A stretch of 64,000 nucleotides of DNA from contig CM075766.1 of the NCBI GenBank assembly GCA_037974665.1, positions 51,034,569-51,098,568 on the forward strand, read 5' to 3'. The notes beneath the pieces are model-generated. The model ran no database searches. It worked only from the letters and a program-made list of their open reading frames with translations, and was not told the DNA's origin. How positions within the stretch are numbered: the stretch's first letter is position 1; every line of letters begins with the position of its first letter. Made by a program: the position numbers and the translations under genes. The DNA is from Ehretia macrophylla. Lineage: Eukaryota > Streptophyta > Magnoliopsida > Boraginales > Ehretiaceae. Shown piece by piece: positions 11,824 to 22,515 of this stretch.

Positions 11824-12640
11824 TAACTTAGCTTTCGATTGAGTTGTAAATACTCAAATTACCAGGCAAAATTTATGAACTGAAGACTTAGCTCCCTCTG
11901 GCATCGGCTGACATGACCTTGTAACTTTCCGTTAGTATTAATATAATTCCTTTTGTTCTGACACACAAAACAGATTATAAGAAGTATCTGTCCTTTGAAA
12001 TGGATTTGTTTATAATGTAATTGAAGAAAGTATATATTTTATCCGAATCTTTTTCATAATGGTACAAAATAATAGTCACATTGGGATAAACATCTCAATC
12101 ACGTTATAAGCAACATTAAATGGTTGTAACATTATGGATTTTATGATAGGGATCTTATTCTTGGTTGAATTTCTTTGTTGATCTATATTCTATACGATCC
12201 GTGTTGGTTCAAGATACTATATATAGAGCATAACCTTTTTTTCATACTTAATCTTAGCTTAATTCTGGCAGCTTTTCTAGTTCACTTGATTTTCATTAAC
12301 AAAGCAACTAAGAAGTTCATAACTGTTGAACATAATCAACACATTTTTATTAACAAAGCCACGTATAAATCATCCAAACTGGGATTCTTCATAGCTTGCC
12401 TTGTAGGCGATAATACATAAAGTGCTCATACAAATTACTAATAGAGCAACAGAGAGATAATACAAACAGAAATTTTAGTTTGTCCTATGTGGTATGACAT
12501 ATAACAAAGCACAATCATACAGAAAAGAAGCAAAAGTCTTTGTATAAAACATCACAAACGGATGACGGAACAGGAAGACCTAAGATGTAGAAGTTCATAA
12601 CATGAGTGATTCGATGGTGCAGCATCAGACCCCCCTCGAT

Positions 12641-12943
12641 TCATGTCCGTTCCCAGCAAAACCTGTGAACACACTGAATGGAGCAGTTGCTGAAACGTTC
12701 ACAGAATGGACAACATGGCATTGATGGCAATAGTCTTCTTGACTTTATAGTGTTGGAGTCAATTATATGCCACTCAGCAGTCTCGGAGAGGCCTGATGGA
12801 TAGTTATTGGCCAGGTCTGCGCCTTGGAAATGCCAGTTGCTTGCAATCTTTGCGTTTGATAAGTAGGCAAAAGGGTTGGTAAAATAGCACCAAGTTGCGA
12901 AAACGAAGAGGAGTGCAAGAATTGGCACGGAGATTTTTGCCAT
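12641..12943 (-). CDS. Small secreted six-cysteine peptide precursor, copy 1 (unrecognised family)
   Basis: A 100-residue single-exon frame. Residues 1-21 (MAKISVPILALLFVFATWCY and on) form a hydrophobic segment like a signal peptide or signal anchor. A variable region follows (22-66), then SRRLL (68-72) and a short tail with six Cys at 77, 78, 81, 87, 91 and 96: CC-x2-C-x5-C-x3-C-x4-C, ending CWERT. RRLL resembles the S1P site used to mature RALF-type precursors (inference). A second copy at 18299-18604 keeps the N-terminus, the RRLL site and every Cys while the middle has diverged, which argues for selection on a protein. A TATA-like site lies 68 bp upstream of the ATG. I do not recognise the family. 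Candidates are a signalling peptide or a cationic antimicrobial peptide. Confidence 0.7.
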   Translation of the reverse strand: MAKISVPILALLFVFATWCYFTNPFAYLSNAKIASNWHFQGADLANNYPSGLSETAEWHIIDSNTIKSRRLLPSMPCCPFCERFSNCSIQCVHRFCWERT

Positions 12944-13010
12944 TGGTGTGTTAAAAGTAAGCTAAAGAAGCAACCCAAGTGTGGAGTTTTCTCTTTGGGT
13001 ATATCAATGA

Positions 13011-13020
13011 GATATATAGA
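13011..13020 (-). promoter_or_regulatory. TATA box of peptide gene 1
   Basis: On the minus strand TCTATATATC lies 68 bp before the ATG at 12943. Peptide gene 2 has CTCTATATAA at 67 bp. The conserved spacing supports both the promoter call and the start codons. Confidence 0.6.
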
Positions 13021-13177
13021 GATTAAAGACATAATTTAATGGTTTCGTGTTTAGATGGAAGAAATAATTTAGATAAGATCATAGCCCGTGATTTCTTACC
13101 CCACACACAAAATAACTTTAAAAAGAGATATTAACTTTATTCGTACAAGTAAGACAAAGACCTCTCAACAGTCTAAG

Positions 13178-13547
13178 CCACTGTTTGACTTAAATGTAAA
13201 ATTTTAATTTTTAATATGTAGAATTTTTAGTAGTATAACTTTAATTAAAAGTGTTGTTGAATAAAAATTATTAATTGTTTCGCCTATTTTAGACAATGTT
13301 GGATTTTTAAAAATTTTGAGGGTATTTTTGAACTTTTAAAAAAATAGAGATAGCATATATGAAAAAGAAAAAAAAAACAGTTTTGCAAAAGTCTTTTTTG
13401 AAAAACTTCAATTTGGAGCTTCTTATTTTTAGTTTTTTTCAGCTTTTATCTGACAACACTTTTAGAAATAAACCAAAAAGGGTAGTTTCAGTTTATAATC
13501 TCGTAAAAAATGTTTTTAAGTGTCTAAAAGTTAAGTCAAACAGAGTT
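13178..13547. mobile_element. MITE, TGTTTGRCTTAA family, copy 2
   Basis: The left end is CCACTGTTTGACTTAAATG; the right end, reverse-complemented, is AACTCTGTTTGACTTAAC. TAAG is present on both sides (13174-13177 and 13548-13551), a possible target duplication. It lies inside duplication copy 1. A related element sits in copy 2 in the opposite orientation. Confidence 0.55.
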
Positions 13548-14721
13548 TAAGTATCATATTGAGCATGAGATTCAGAAGTAGTCTATTGATGAACTACTAT
13601 TTTTTTTTATAGTTAAAAGACTAGAGATCAAATCTCATGTGAATAGGAATAAAGAAAAAAAATAATTATATTGAACATATTATAATAAATTGCCACTAGA
13701 TATTAGTTATTGTGGTCCTTATCTATCATTATTAAAAAGGATAATAAGCATAAGTTGAATTTCTCCTCTTTCTTAGTTGTTTTGAAACTGTTGAATTGAC
13801 AATAACACCCACCCAAAAGAAAAGCGAAAAAGACAAAAGCTTGTTTTCATTGTTTGACAAAATTGGAGGAGAAAGCTGTATGATTCCTGACAAATAAGCA
13901 CATTATATTGCTGGTAGATTATTGAAGGTTCCAGATCAATATTCCATGTTAAGAGTAAGTAACCTTCATGGTACAATTCATCACTATGTACCCCCTCTCA
14001 GCCACGTAAAAAGAAGTGAAAAAAAAAAAAAACAAATTCAGAGAGCAAGCTGTGTATATCATCTAATTGATGTTAGTAGAAGACATTTGTCATGAGTTGG
14101 GCATTAATCCTCTATGTAGCTATCAGTCTTTAAAAGTTACACTGAGTCAACAAATCAAACTATAATAATATAATAATTTTGAGATTTAGGAATAATTTAA
14201 TATTGAGTTTTTTTTTTTTTTTTATAGTTAGAATATTAGAATCCGAAGGTATAGATATGGGTGAGGGGAAAAAAAAGAAAAGAACAAAGAAGGTTAGTAG
14301 CAATACTAACTTGTATTATGCGTATCACATATTTGATACATAATAAACTTAAGTGGATCTTGTAATTAAGCATTCGGGTATAAGAAAAACACGATAAGTG
14401 ATGCATTGCTGACCAGGATTAATCTCAATTGAGTGAACATGGAATCGTATCATTGGGCCAACGTAGTAAAATGAGGCTTGATTTGTGTTAGCAACTTGAT
14501 TAGGACCGAATTATCTGGCCGTAGCAGCCGCATGCAGTCACTCGTCATGGTCGGCCATCACTGTATTATGATATTAAAAGCAGCACCCCTCTCCAACGAC
14601 TTAGTGAAAGCATGTGGGTTGAATTTGACTATGTTCATCCTTGGATGGCGTCAGAGTTGCATGGCCATGACGTCTAATGTGATCGGCCATGCCAAGTCAG
14701 CGCCCGTACAAAAGGACTGTC

Positions 14722-14727
14722 CACGTG
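14722..14727. promoter_or_regulatory. Conserved G-box (CACGTG), duplication copy 1
   Basis: The G-box lies in a stretch conserved with 21384-21389 in the other copy (shared context ACAGAAGG/ACAAAAGG, CTGTCCACGTG). It is about 1.8 kb upstream of peptide gene 1. A role as a distal control element is inference. Confidence 0.35.
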
Positions 14728-15160
14728 TGCACATGCATATAAGGTTACCATTAGTTTTTATTTATTATTATTTTTGTCAACAATTACCCTTAATCAATTA
14801 TATTACTACGTAAGAAGATTTTTGGCCACATTACCATTAATCAATTGCATGCATATCACTAGTAATGTACCTACGTAAGAAACACTGTGGTAACGTAATT
14901 TATTTTTCTGGGTGAAAAAGAATATTCTTGAATAAAAAAAAACTACTAGTGTTATTCAACACATTTTTGGTGATTTATAAATATTGTAAGAACCAAGTTG
15001 ATATATTTTAACAAGAAGTCCGTTCTATTTTGCCGGCGATTGTGACAATAATGTATTTTTGGCCTCAAAAAATGACTGAATTTGACCCAAGCTGCAGCCA
15101 AAGGAGGCCAGCGTTGCACGACCATCAACGAATAAAACAGAAGCACGTTGATAATTCACG

Positions 15161-18004
15161 AGGTGACGCAAAACATACAAAGAAAACACGTAATTATTTA
15201 TTAGGGGTTAAAAATATATAATTGAATATTTATACATAGATAAATTTTTTTAATAGGAGTTAAATTAATATTTTAGTATAAAAATATATTTAAAATAAGA
15301 ATATTTTTAAAAAATATAACTTTAATTCACTCCTTAATAATTTAGTTATTGGAGTTAGTGCGAACTGCAACCCCCGCTAGCCTTCATATAAATCCGCCTT
15401 TGTCCCCAACCCAAATCCGGCCCCACTCCCTAGGTTTCCTCTTAATTTATTATTTACCAGTGGTGAGAAAGTGTACACTTTTGATTCTCATACATAGGGG
15501 GTCTAGTATAACGAATTCTTTCTGTTTGTAACGAATTCTCATACACGGGCACACTCTCACAATAATATGACCCTTCCATTGTAAATGATGCATTTTAGTA
15601 GGTAAATCTGGTACTAGTAACAAGTTTGCAGAATTTCTAAGTATTTGGAGAAATAAAATGCGGAATTCTGCCGAAACTGCAACAGCACACACACAGAAAA
15701 TACACGCGAGAAGGGAAACAAATTAACATATAGTGGGATAGAACATCTTTGCGTGAGTTATATGGCTTTCTTGTTGTCCATTGCGTAACGTCTTAGAGTT
15801 GCTTGATGAGATAATTGCTGCAATGGTGATAAGCTAGTCTTGTCACTTGTCGTCTGGCTATCAAGCCACAACTAAATGTTTGTAGAGAGAGATGAGTTGC
15901 TAATTCCAAGTATTTAGCCTTAAAAGGAGGAAGGAGCGGGTTAACCGCAACTATGACTTAATTATTCTATTGCTAATAATAATAATAATAGCATATTGAA
16001 TTTCCCTTTTGAGAAGGTCCAAGGCACTAGGACGTGAAAGGGGATTGCATTATATACGTTAGTTCCAGAACTCATGTGATTCGGTCCTCTCTAACATCGT
16101 AGTGTGTTAAAAAGAATTTTTATCATCATATATTGACAAAAAAAATATATATATATATATATATTGAATTCCAACCCAAACACATGTCAAACTTGAATGG
16201 TCTTTATTTTTTTATATCCTTACTCAAAGATAATTAGGTTTTTGTAGTTGGAAATTAGAATGACCGAGTTTTTCATTAATTTCAGTCGAGAAAATAATCC
16301 CTCAAAATTATAATGTTCTTGGTTAATACTCCTGTAGAAAAAAGGGTCCGTGTTTGTAATGATTAGCTGGTCCTATGTTTGGGCCGCCGAGACTTTCTCT
16401 TGCTCCTAGGTATATGGCTGGCCTTTTTGGCTTCGTTTGTAATGGGCTTGGACTATTAGTTTATGATCTGTATTTTTTTGGGTCACCGTTTTTAGCCCGT
16501 TTGATTGTACTTTACTTTTGTAATATTATTATCTTTGACGAAAAAATTGACTATTGTAACCGATGTCTCGTGAAAGCAACCAATTACATCATTAACAGTG
16601 AACATCAGCGATTTGACTAGACAAAACTAAACGTTAACCACATACCCTCCAACTCATATGTCAATTTTTTCAGTGTCTATGACAACTGATATAAACTTTT
16701 CTGGTGCTTTTTAATAAGAGGAAACAGATTAGGTTGAAATGTGAGAAAGAATAATTTGAAACTTGAGATAACTAATAATGGGAAACACTTCCCTTCGATT
16801 AACAACAGTTCAATGGCCTAACACATGGGGTATATTTTTTATCTTATTCTCAGACTATTATTTAGTCAGAGAGAAGAATTTCTCATTGATAGTTTGTTTT
16901 TCGAGTAAGAATTCCACTTCATACAATGTCCCTGGATGACATATTTGCTTAGGACAAAGGAGCACTCACTAAGAGTATCTTCACCGGTCTTTCTATTTTT
17001 TTATTTATTTATAATATTTAATTAAATTGACGATTTTTTTATTTTTAATTACAAACTCTCTATTTTATTTTACTCCAATAACACTTTTTATTTTAGACTT
17101 TCTATTTTCTTTTAAAAGAAATTTGCAGACAAGAAGTGAAAAAAAAGGTAGCAAGTGATGCAACTCACCACAAGCAGCGAGCATCACACTTTCACCAGCG
17201 AGCTCTTCAATTTGGCAAGGCAAGTTAGCGATTCTGTTGGAGACCTTTTTTCTTGTTTGGCTTACCACTTTAGCTAAAAAATGAAGAGTAGAGAGCCTTT
17301 TTTTTTTTTATCTATTGGAGATGCTCTAACCATTATTTGTTTGGTCTAGTTGTATGATTTTTTTTTTTAAATACAAAAAATTTCAATCAAATCTCGTATA
17401 TGACATCTTACATGTCTAATGACTTCCCCTCCCTTAAATAATAATAATAAAAAAAAAGGAGCCCTTACTTTTTGCCTATTCATCTTACGACAATATTCCT
17501 ACTAGCTCTATGCGAAGCCAAGGGCTAAAATTCTATATAAAGATTTCCAAAATCAAGCTTGCCCATTTAATTTAGTTAAAAACAAAAACTAGAGGCAAAT
17601 AGAGATTATATTATCAGCGGAGATAAAAGTGATTATGGTAACTAAATTTTGTGAAACTACAAGAAGACTACGAAAATCACTTTTATCTCCGAGGGTAAAC
17701 TAGTCTATGATCTCAGTTGCTGCAAGAAGAAACCACTCAAATGACTATTAATTAATCCGAAGAATTAAATTTCAGTGTCTTACCCTTAATCAGGATGATT
17801 AGTTTAATTTGAAAATGGATTATACCAACACGTTTTTACGCTTACTCTAGTTTACTTGATTTTCAACTTACCGAAATGTTGGTGAAATAGTTGGATAACA
17901 ATCTATTATAATTGAGAGGTTCTAAATTTAAATTAGACTTTGTTCTCTGTTATACCAAAAAAAAAAAAAAAATCACAACTTGAAGGAGAGTATAAAACAT
18001 GATA
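15161..18004. other. Spacer between the duplication copies
   Basis: No gene is recognised. A MITE occupies 16973-17326. The segment 16375-16560, with TGGGCTTGGACTATTAGTTT, looks like the 3' end of a retroelement but cannot be classified. A short (TA)n run is near 16143-16165. Small open frames such as 15450-15692 and 16375-16620 have no supporting context. Confidence 0.5.
16973..17326. mobile_element. PIF/Harbinger-like MITE, 354 bp
   Basis: The left end is GAGTATCTTCACCGGTC; the right end, reverse-complemented, is GAGCATCTCCAATAGAT. The flanking trinucleotide is TAA on both sides (16970-16972 and 17327-17329), the 3-bp TWA duplication typical of PIF/Harbinger MITEs. The interior is AT-rich without coding capacity. 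Confidence 0.6.
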
Positions 18005-18298
18005 CTTCATTTTATTAACAAAACCACCCCAGAAATAATCCAAACTGGGATTATTTGTAGTTTGCCCTGTGGGCAATAATACAACATCATCATACAAAAT
18101 TATTAGTAAAGCCACAGAGAAATAATACAAACAGTAATTTTACATAGTTTTTCGTATATACGTAATACGCTATAACATAACATAGCATAATCATACAGAA
18201 AAGAAGCAAAAGTGTTTGTATGAAACACCACAAACCGAGGCTGCAGCAATCCCACCTAAGAGAAGAACAGTAACTGCAGCATCAGAAGCCTTGTCTGA

Positions 18299-18604
18299 TC
18301 ATGTTCGTTGCCAGCAATACCTGCGAACACACTTGATGCCACAATTGGAGAAACGTTGACAGAATCGACAACATGGCATTTGCGGCAATAATCTTCTTGA
18401 ATTTACAGTGTTGGAGTCATGTTTAGGCAAGGCAGCAGATACGGAGAGGTCTGTTGGCTGGTTGGTGATCAGGCCGTGTGCGCCCTGGAAACGCACATCG
18501 GTTGGAATTTTTGAGTTTGATATGAAGGCAAAAGGGTCGATGAAGTAGCACCAAGTTGCGAAAACGAAGAGGAGTGCAAGAATTGGCACGGTGAGTTTTG
18601 CCAT
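18299..18604 (-). CDS. Small secreted six-cysteine peptide precursor, copy 2 (unrecognised family)
   Basis: A 101-residue single-exon frame starting at MAKLTVPILALLFVFATWCY. The frame is open eight codons further upstream, but that first codon is TTG, and the ATG at 18604 aligns with the start of copy 1. Order: hydrophobic N-terminus (1-21), divergent middle, SRRLL (69-73), then six Cys at 78, 79, 82, 88, 92 and 97 with the same spacing as copy 1, ending CWQRT. The tail is more basic than copy 1 (CRFCQRF, CVRRYCW). N-terminus and tail are conserved while the middle varies, the pattern of a prepropeptide. The 3' flank is also conserved with copy 1 (CATACAGAAAAGAAGCAAAA). Secretion and RRLL cleavage are predictions. 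Confidence 0.7.
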   Translation of the reverse strand: MAKLTVPILALLFVFATWCYFIDPFAFISNSKIPTDVRFQGAHGLITNQPTDLSVSAALPKHDSNTVNSRRLLPQMPCCRFCQRFSNCGIKCVRRYCWQRT

Positions 18605-18670
18605 TGGTGTGTGTGAAAGTGAGCTCAAGAAGTAATCAAAGTGTGGAGTTTTTCACTTTGGGATGAAGAC

Positions 18671-18680
18671 TTATATAGAG
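18671..18680 (-). promoter_or_regulatory. TATA box of peptide gene 2
   Basis: On the minus strand CTCTATATAA lies 67 bp before the ATG at 18604, matching the position in peptide gene 1. Confidence 0.6.
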
Positions 18681-18815
18681 ACTGAAGAAATAATTTAATG
18701 GTTTCGTTTTCAGATTGAAGAAACAAAATTTAGATAAGATCAAGGCCTCGGATTTCTTACCCCACAAAATAACAAGATAATATTATTGTCCCTGTGAGTA
18801 CCACAAAAGCAGTTA

Positions 18816-19126
18816 GGTATCTCTAATGAGAGCTACTATTTATAAAATTTTACTATTTTTAATATTTTTTAAAGATTGGGTTCTAAATTTAGAGTTAAAA
18901 TACATAGAGTTTACACAATTTTAAAGATTTGAGTTAAAATAAAGACTCAATTTACTTTTTGGCTCTAAATTTAGAGACTCAAAAGGTAATTGAATTTCTA
19001 TTTTGGCTAAAAAATTAATAAAAGTAGTGGACTCTATTTATTTTGGTTCTAAATTTAGAAACCTGAGTCTTTAAAATAACCAGAAATAGTAAATTTTTAT
19101 AAATAGTCTCCACCATTAGAGATACC
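18816..19126. mobile_element. PIF/Harbinger-like MITE, 311 bp
   Basis: The ends are inverted repeats of about 43 bp: left GGTATCTCTAATGAGAGCTA, right (reverse complement) GGTATCTCTAATGGTGGAGA, both continuing into ACTATTTATAAAA-type sequence. GTTA flanks both ends (18812-18815 and 19127-19130), consistent with a TTA-type target duplication. It is absent from duplication copy 1. Confidence 0.75.
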
Positions 19127-19152
19127 GTTATAGTCCAAGTATAATTGCCACT

Positions 19153-19299
19153 GCTATTAGGTTATGTTTGGTTTAGTTTTTAAACACTTAAAAACTAACT
19201 TATTTGGTGAGATAAAAATTAAAGTTAAAAAAAAAAAAAATCAAGAAGCTTGGCTTTTCGAAGAAAGTTTTTAGAAAACTATGTTGTTGTTTTTAAAAA

Positions 19300-19382
<83 letters not shown>

Positions 19383-19528
19383 AAGTCTAATATTACTATA
19401 AAATTTTTGAGAACCCACACGTTGGCCTTTTGAAATAATTAATGATTTTTATTTAACAACGTACGTATAATTAAAATCCTACTGTAAAAGCTTATAACAA
19501 CTAAACCGTTAGGCTCCCCAAACAGACA
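19153..19528. mobile_element. MITE, TGTTTGRCTTAA family, copy 3, opposite orientation
   Basis: TATGTTTGGTTTAGTTTTTA and AAACACTTAAAAAC at the left match the reverse complement of the right end of the 13178-13547 element. TTTTTATTTAACAAC near 19446 likewise matches its interior reversed. A (TA)n tract has expanded inside. Boundaries are approximate. Confidence 0.45.
19308..19379. repeat. (TA)n microsatellite, about 36 units
   Basis: An uninterrupted TA run of about 72 bp following a poly(A) stretch. Confidence 0.95.
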
Positions 19529-20134
19529 CTTATATAGACATTTACTAAATGAATAATAAGCATCATTTGAATTTCTTTAACTTTCATAGTTTTTTTTAAA
19601 CTGTTGAATTGATAATAACACCCACCTAAAAGAAGAGAAAAAGCCAAAAGCTTGCTTTGACTAACTTACAGGGCAAAGTTGGATGATCATAAGCTGCTTT
19701 GACTAACTTAGAGGACAAAAGTCATCAAAAAAAAAAAAAAACTTAGAGGACAAAGTTGGATGATCATAAGTACAATTCTGGTAGTTGATCTGGAGATTAT
19801 TCCATGTGAAGAGTAACTTTCATGTTATTATTATTATTATTATTATTATTTTGATTCAAATAAGACATAAGATCGTATAATACATGAGTAACTAGTGTGA
19901 ATCGATCCAACGACTTCTCGCAATCACATTGAGTAATTTACCACCAAATTAAAACCCTAGTTGCACTTTGTATCCCCCTCTCAACCACAAAAGCAGGGGA
20001 CGGGCTTATATTTGGCCATGAGGCTCTCGATCGTGCATGTGGCCTCACCATCAAATAAGAGTCATTTTTATTTCATAATCGCATAACTGCATAGTTAAAT
20101 AGAAGATTTTTTCTGAAGAAATACCACAATTGTA

Positions 20135-20876
20135 GGCTCTGTTTGTTTGCCGTAAAATAACTTGCTTATGGAAAATATTTTTAGTAGAAAATATTTTCAT
20201 AAAAAATAAAATATTTTCTTTCGTTTGTTTACCTTAAAATAATTTGTTTGTAAAAAATATTTTCTTAGAAAATATTTTCAGAGGAAAATATTTTTCTGAG
20301 CTCCGTTTATTTGCCGTAAAATAATTTGTTATGGGAAAATATTTTCTTGAAAAATAGAATACTGGAAAATATTTTCTGGTATTTGGATGTACAATAAAAA
20401 ATATTTTTTGACATGATATTTATAAAAATATATATATATATACACATAATATAGGGGTGGTTAAGTTCCGAAAAATATTTTCCTCTCCCAAAGAACATGA
20501 AAATATTTTTCAAAACTTTGAACTAACCGATATCTTTAACCGAAAAATATTTTTCAGTTGACCAATTTTTCGGTATTACCAAACACCGGAAAATCTCCAA
20601 AAAGTAGCATACTATTTTTGACAGAAAAATATTTTCCGGTTGACCAATTTTCCGGTGTTATCAAACACCGAAAAATCTCTAAAAAGTAATCTACTATTTT
20701 TTATTGAAAAATATTTTTCGATTGACTAATTTTTTAGTGTTACTAAATATCGTAAAATTAGAAAAATATTTTTTAAAAAAATATTTTTCGATTGACTAAT
20801 TTTTTAGTGTTACTAAATATCGTAAAATTAGAAAAATATTTTTTAAAAAAATATTTTACGACAAACAAACGGAGCC
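20135..20876. mobile_element. Harbinger-like MITE, GTTTGTTTGCCGTAAAAT family, copy 1 (742 bp, expanded)
   Basis: Left end GGCTCTGTTTGTTTGCCGTA; right end, reverse-complemented, GGCTCCGTTTGTTTGTCGTA. GTA lies on both sides. This copy is longer than its relatives. The left terminal motif recurs three times (20135, about 20222 and about 20302), and a right-hand unit containing CGATTGACTAATTTTTTAGT recurs as near-perfect tandem copies near 20730 and 20790. No coding capacity is seen. Confidence 0.75.
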
Positions 20877-21383
20877 GTAGTCTTTTCAAGTAGATATTCA
20901 TCCTTGACCAAAAAAAAAAAAAGTTGATATTCATCAACATAGCACCAAAGAGGAAAAACAATTCCGAAAGAGCAAGAAGTGTATAACCCTAACAATTCCG
21001 CAAGAGCAGAAAGTTTATAACTATTAATTCTTATTATTAGAAGTCACTGCAAATCAAAATCTAAATTATATTGAACGTATATGTTGTTGAATAATTGACC
21101 CGATTTAACAGAATAAGACTTGAGTTTTAACCTAGCTTAGGTTGCAGTGATTTTATTTTATTTTTTTGCATGGTCCTTCGCAGTATTATGGTGATAAAGC
21201 CATCCTTTTCCATTACAAGGTGATATATATATATATTTAAACAATTTGAATATATACATATATATATGGGTATTGAGGACTATTTTCAGTCTTTGATGAC
21301 GACAGAGTTGCATAGACATGACGTCCAATTTAATTGTCCACGTCACCAGGCATGCCATGTCAGCTCTCGTACAGAAGGCTGTC

Positions 21384-21389
21384 CACGTG
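21384..21389. promoter_or_regulatory. Conserved G-box (CACGTG), duplication copy 2
   Basis: Counterpart of the site at 14722-14727 in copy 1, in a conserved stretch about 2.8 kb upstream of peptide gene 2. Confidence 0.35.
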
Positions 21390-22515
21390 GCACGCATATC
21401 AATTACCCTTAGTCAATTTCATTATTACTACGTAAGATTTTTTTGGCTGCATTACAATTTGTCAATTGCATGCGTATCACGACCAAAAAAAAAAAAAGAA
21501 CATATTACTAGTAATTTGGCTGCGTAAGAAATTAACATTGTAGTAATGTAATCCTTTTGTCAAGAAAAATGCTCTTGACAAAAAAACAAAGTTTACTAAG
21601 TGATATTCAGCCATGGGCAGATTTATTCTCAAATTTTGTTAAAATATGTTTATTTCTAAATAAAAAAAAAATAGCCAAAAAAATAAGTTTACACCCTACC
21701 CAAAAAAAAGATATATATATATTAGAATCTCTTTAAATTATTAATATCTTTTAAATAATAAAGATATTTGGTCCCGACTTTAAAATTTTGATAATTTTGA
21801 TAAAATTATAAGATAATACATTTAAAATATTTTTTTTGTATTTTATTGATCCAAATATTTCATAAATTAATAATTAGTTAAAAATTACATAATAAATTGA
21901 CTATGAGATTAGATAAACTTGTTCTAATCCTAATCATGATACAAGATTAGATAAACTTGTTTTAATCCTACTAAATTAGACTTTTATCTTTTATTCTCTT
22001 TAACCTTTTCTACTTGTCTTTTCAAATTAGTCTGAAAAAATATGAGTCACTTTTTAAAAAAAATAATATAATATAATATGTTTACTATTAAGCAAAAAAA
22101 AAAAACTAAAAATGTCTCAATAAATTGATATCTCGCTAAATTAATAGAATTTAATGGTCTCAACACTATTAATTTAAAGAGGTTATACTATATATATATA
22201 TAACATTATCTATTTTAGTCCCTACTGGAAAAAAACAAAAAAAATTGTACATAAACTTTAAATTATTGTATTTTTGTATTTCACTCTTGTTTTCAGCTGT
22301 ATAAATTTTCTTAGAAGCCTAGTTGGTATACTCAAAGACAGTCCACTCTATTACGCCGGCGATTATGACAAGAATTTGTTTTGTGAATTAGGTTAAGCAT
22401 GAGTATGACATCAAAAAATTGCTGAGTTTGACAGAAGATGATGCCAGAGGCGGCCGGAGTTGCACCACCATGAACGAACATTACAGAAGCATGTCGATAA
22501 TTCACGATTTTCCTA

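Larger units (their letters stand above)
8143..12284. other. Gene-free AT-rich spacer with element remnants
   Basis: I see no intact gene. Supported contents are a CACTA-like fragment at 8893-9253, a MITE at about 10302-10673 and a LINE RNase H remnant at about 11640-11823. Open frames such as 10404-10616 and 12175-12420 are low-complexity Phe/Lys or Leu/Ile-rich and have no gene context. Confidence 0.6.
12285..15160. repeat. Segmental duplication, copy 1 (contains peptide gene 1)
   Basis: Collinear direct similarity to 18005-22515 runs through the peptide gene, both flanks and distal upstream DNA. Matching anchors include ATCCAAACTGGGATT (about 12368; 18037), ATCATACAGAAAAGAAGCAAAAG (core at 12512; 18191), CTGTTGAATTGA (13788; 19601), CCACGTG (14721; 21383) and CGCCGGCGATTRTGACAA near 15032 and 22356 (first bases vary). 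This copy is more compact, with only one recognisable MITE (13178-13547). Confidence 0.8.
18005..22515. repeat. Segmental duplication, copy 2 (contains peptide gene 2)
   Basis: Direct, collinear counterpart of 12285-15160, enlarged by insertions: a 311-bp MITE (18816-19126), a further MITE with a long (TA)n tract (19153-19528) and a 742-bp MITE (20135-20876). Between these insertions the alignable blocks keep the same order and orientation as copy 1, so the duplication preceded most of the insertions. Confidence 0.8.

Noticed and set aside
18605..18628. Eight-residue N-terminal extension of peptide 2
   Set aside because: The upstream codon is TTG; the ATG at 18604 aligns with the start in copy 1 and keeps the TATA spacing.
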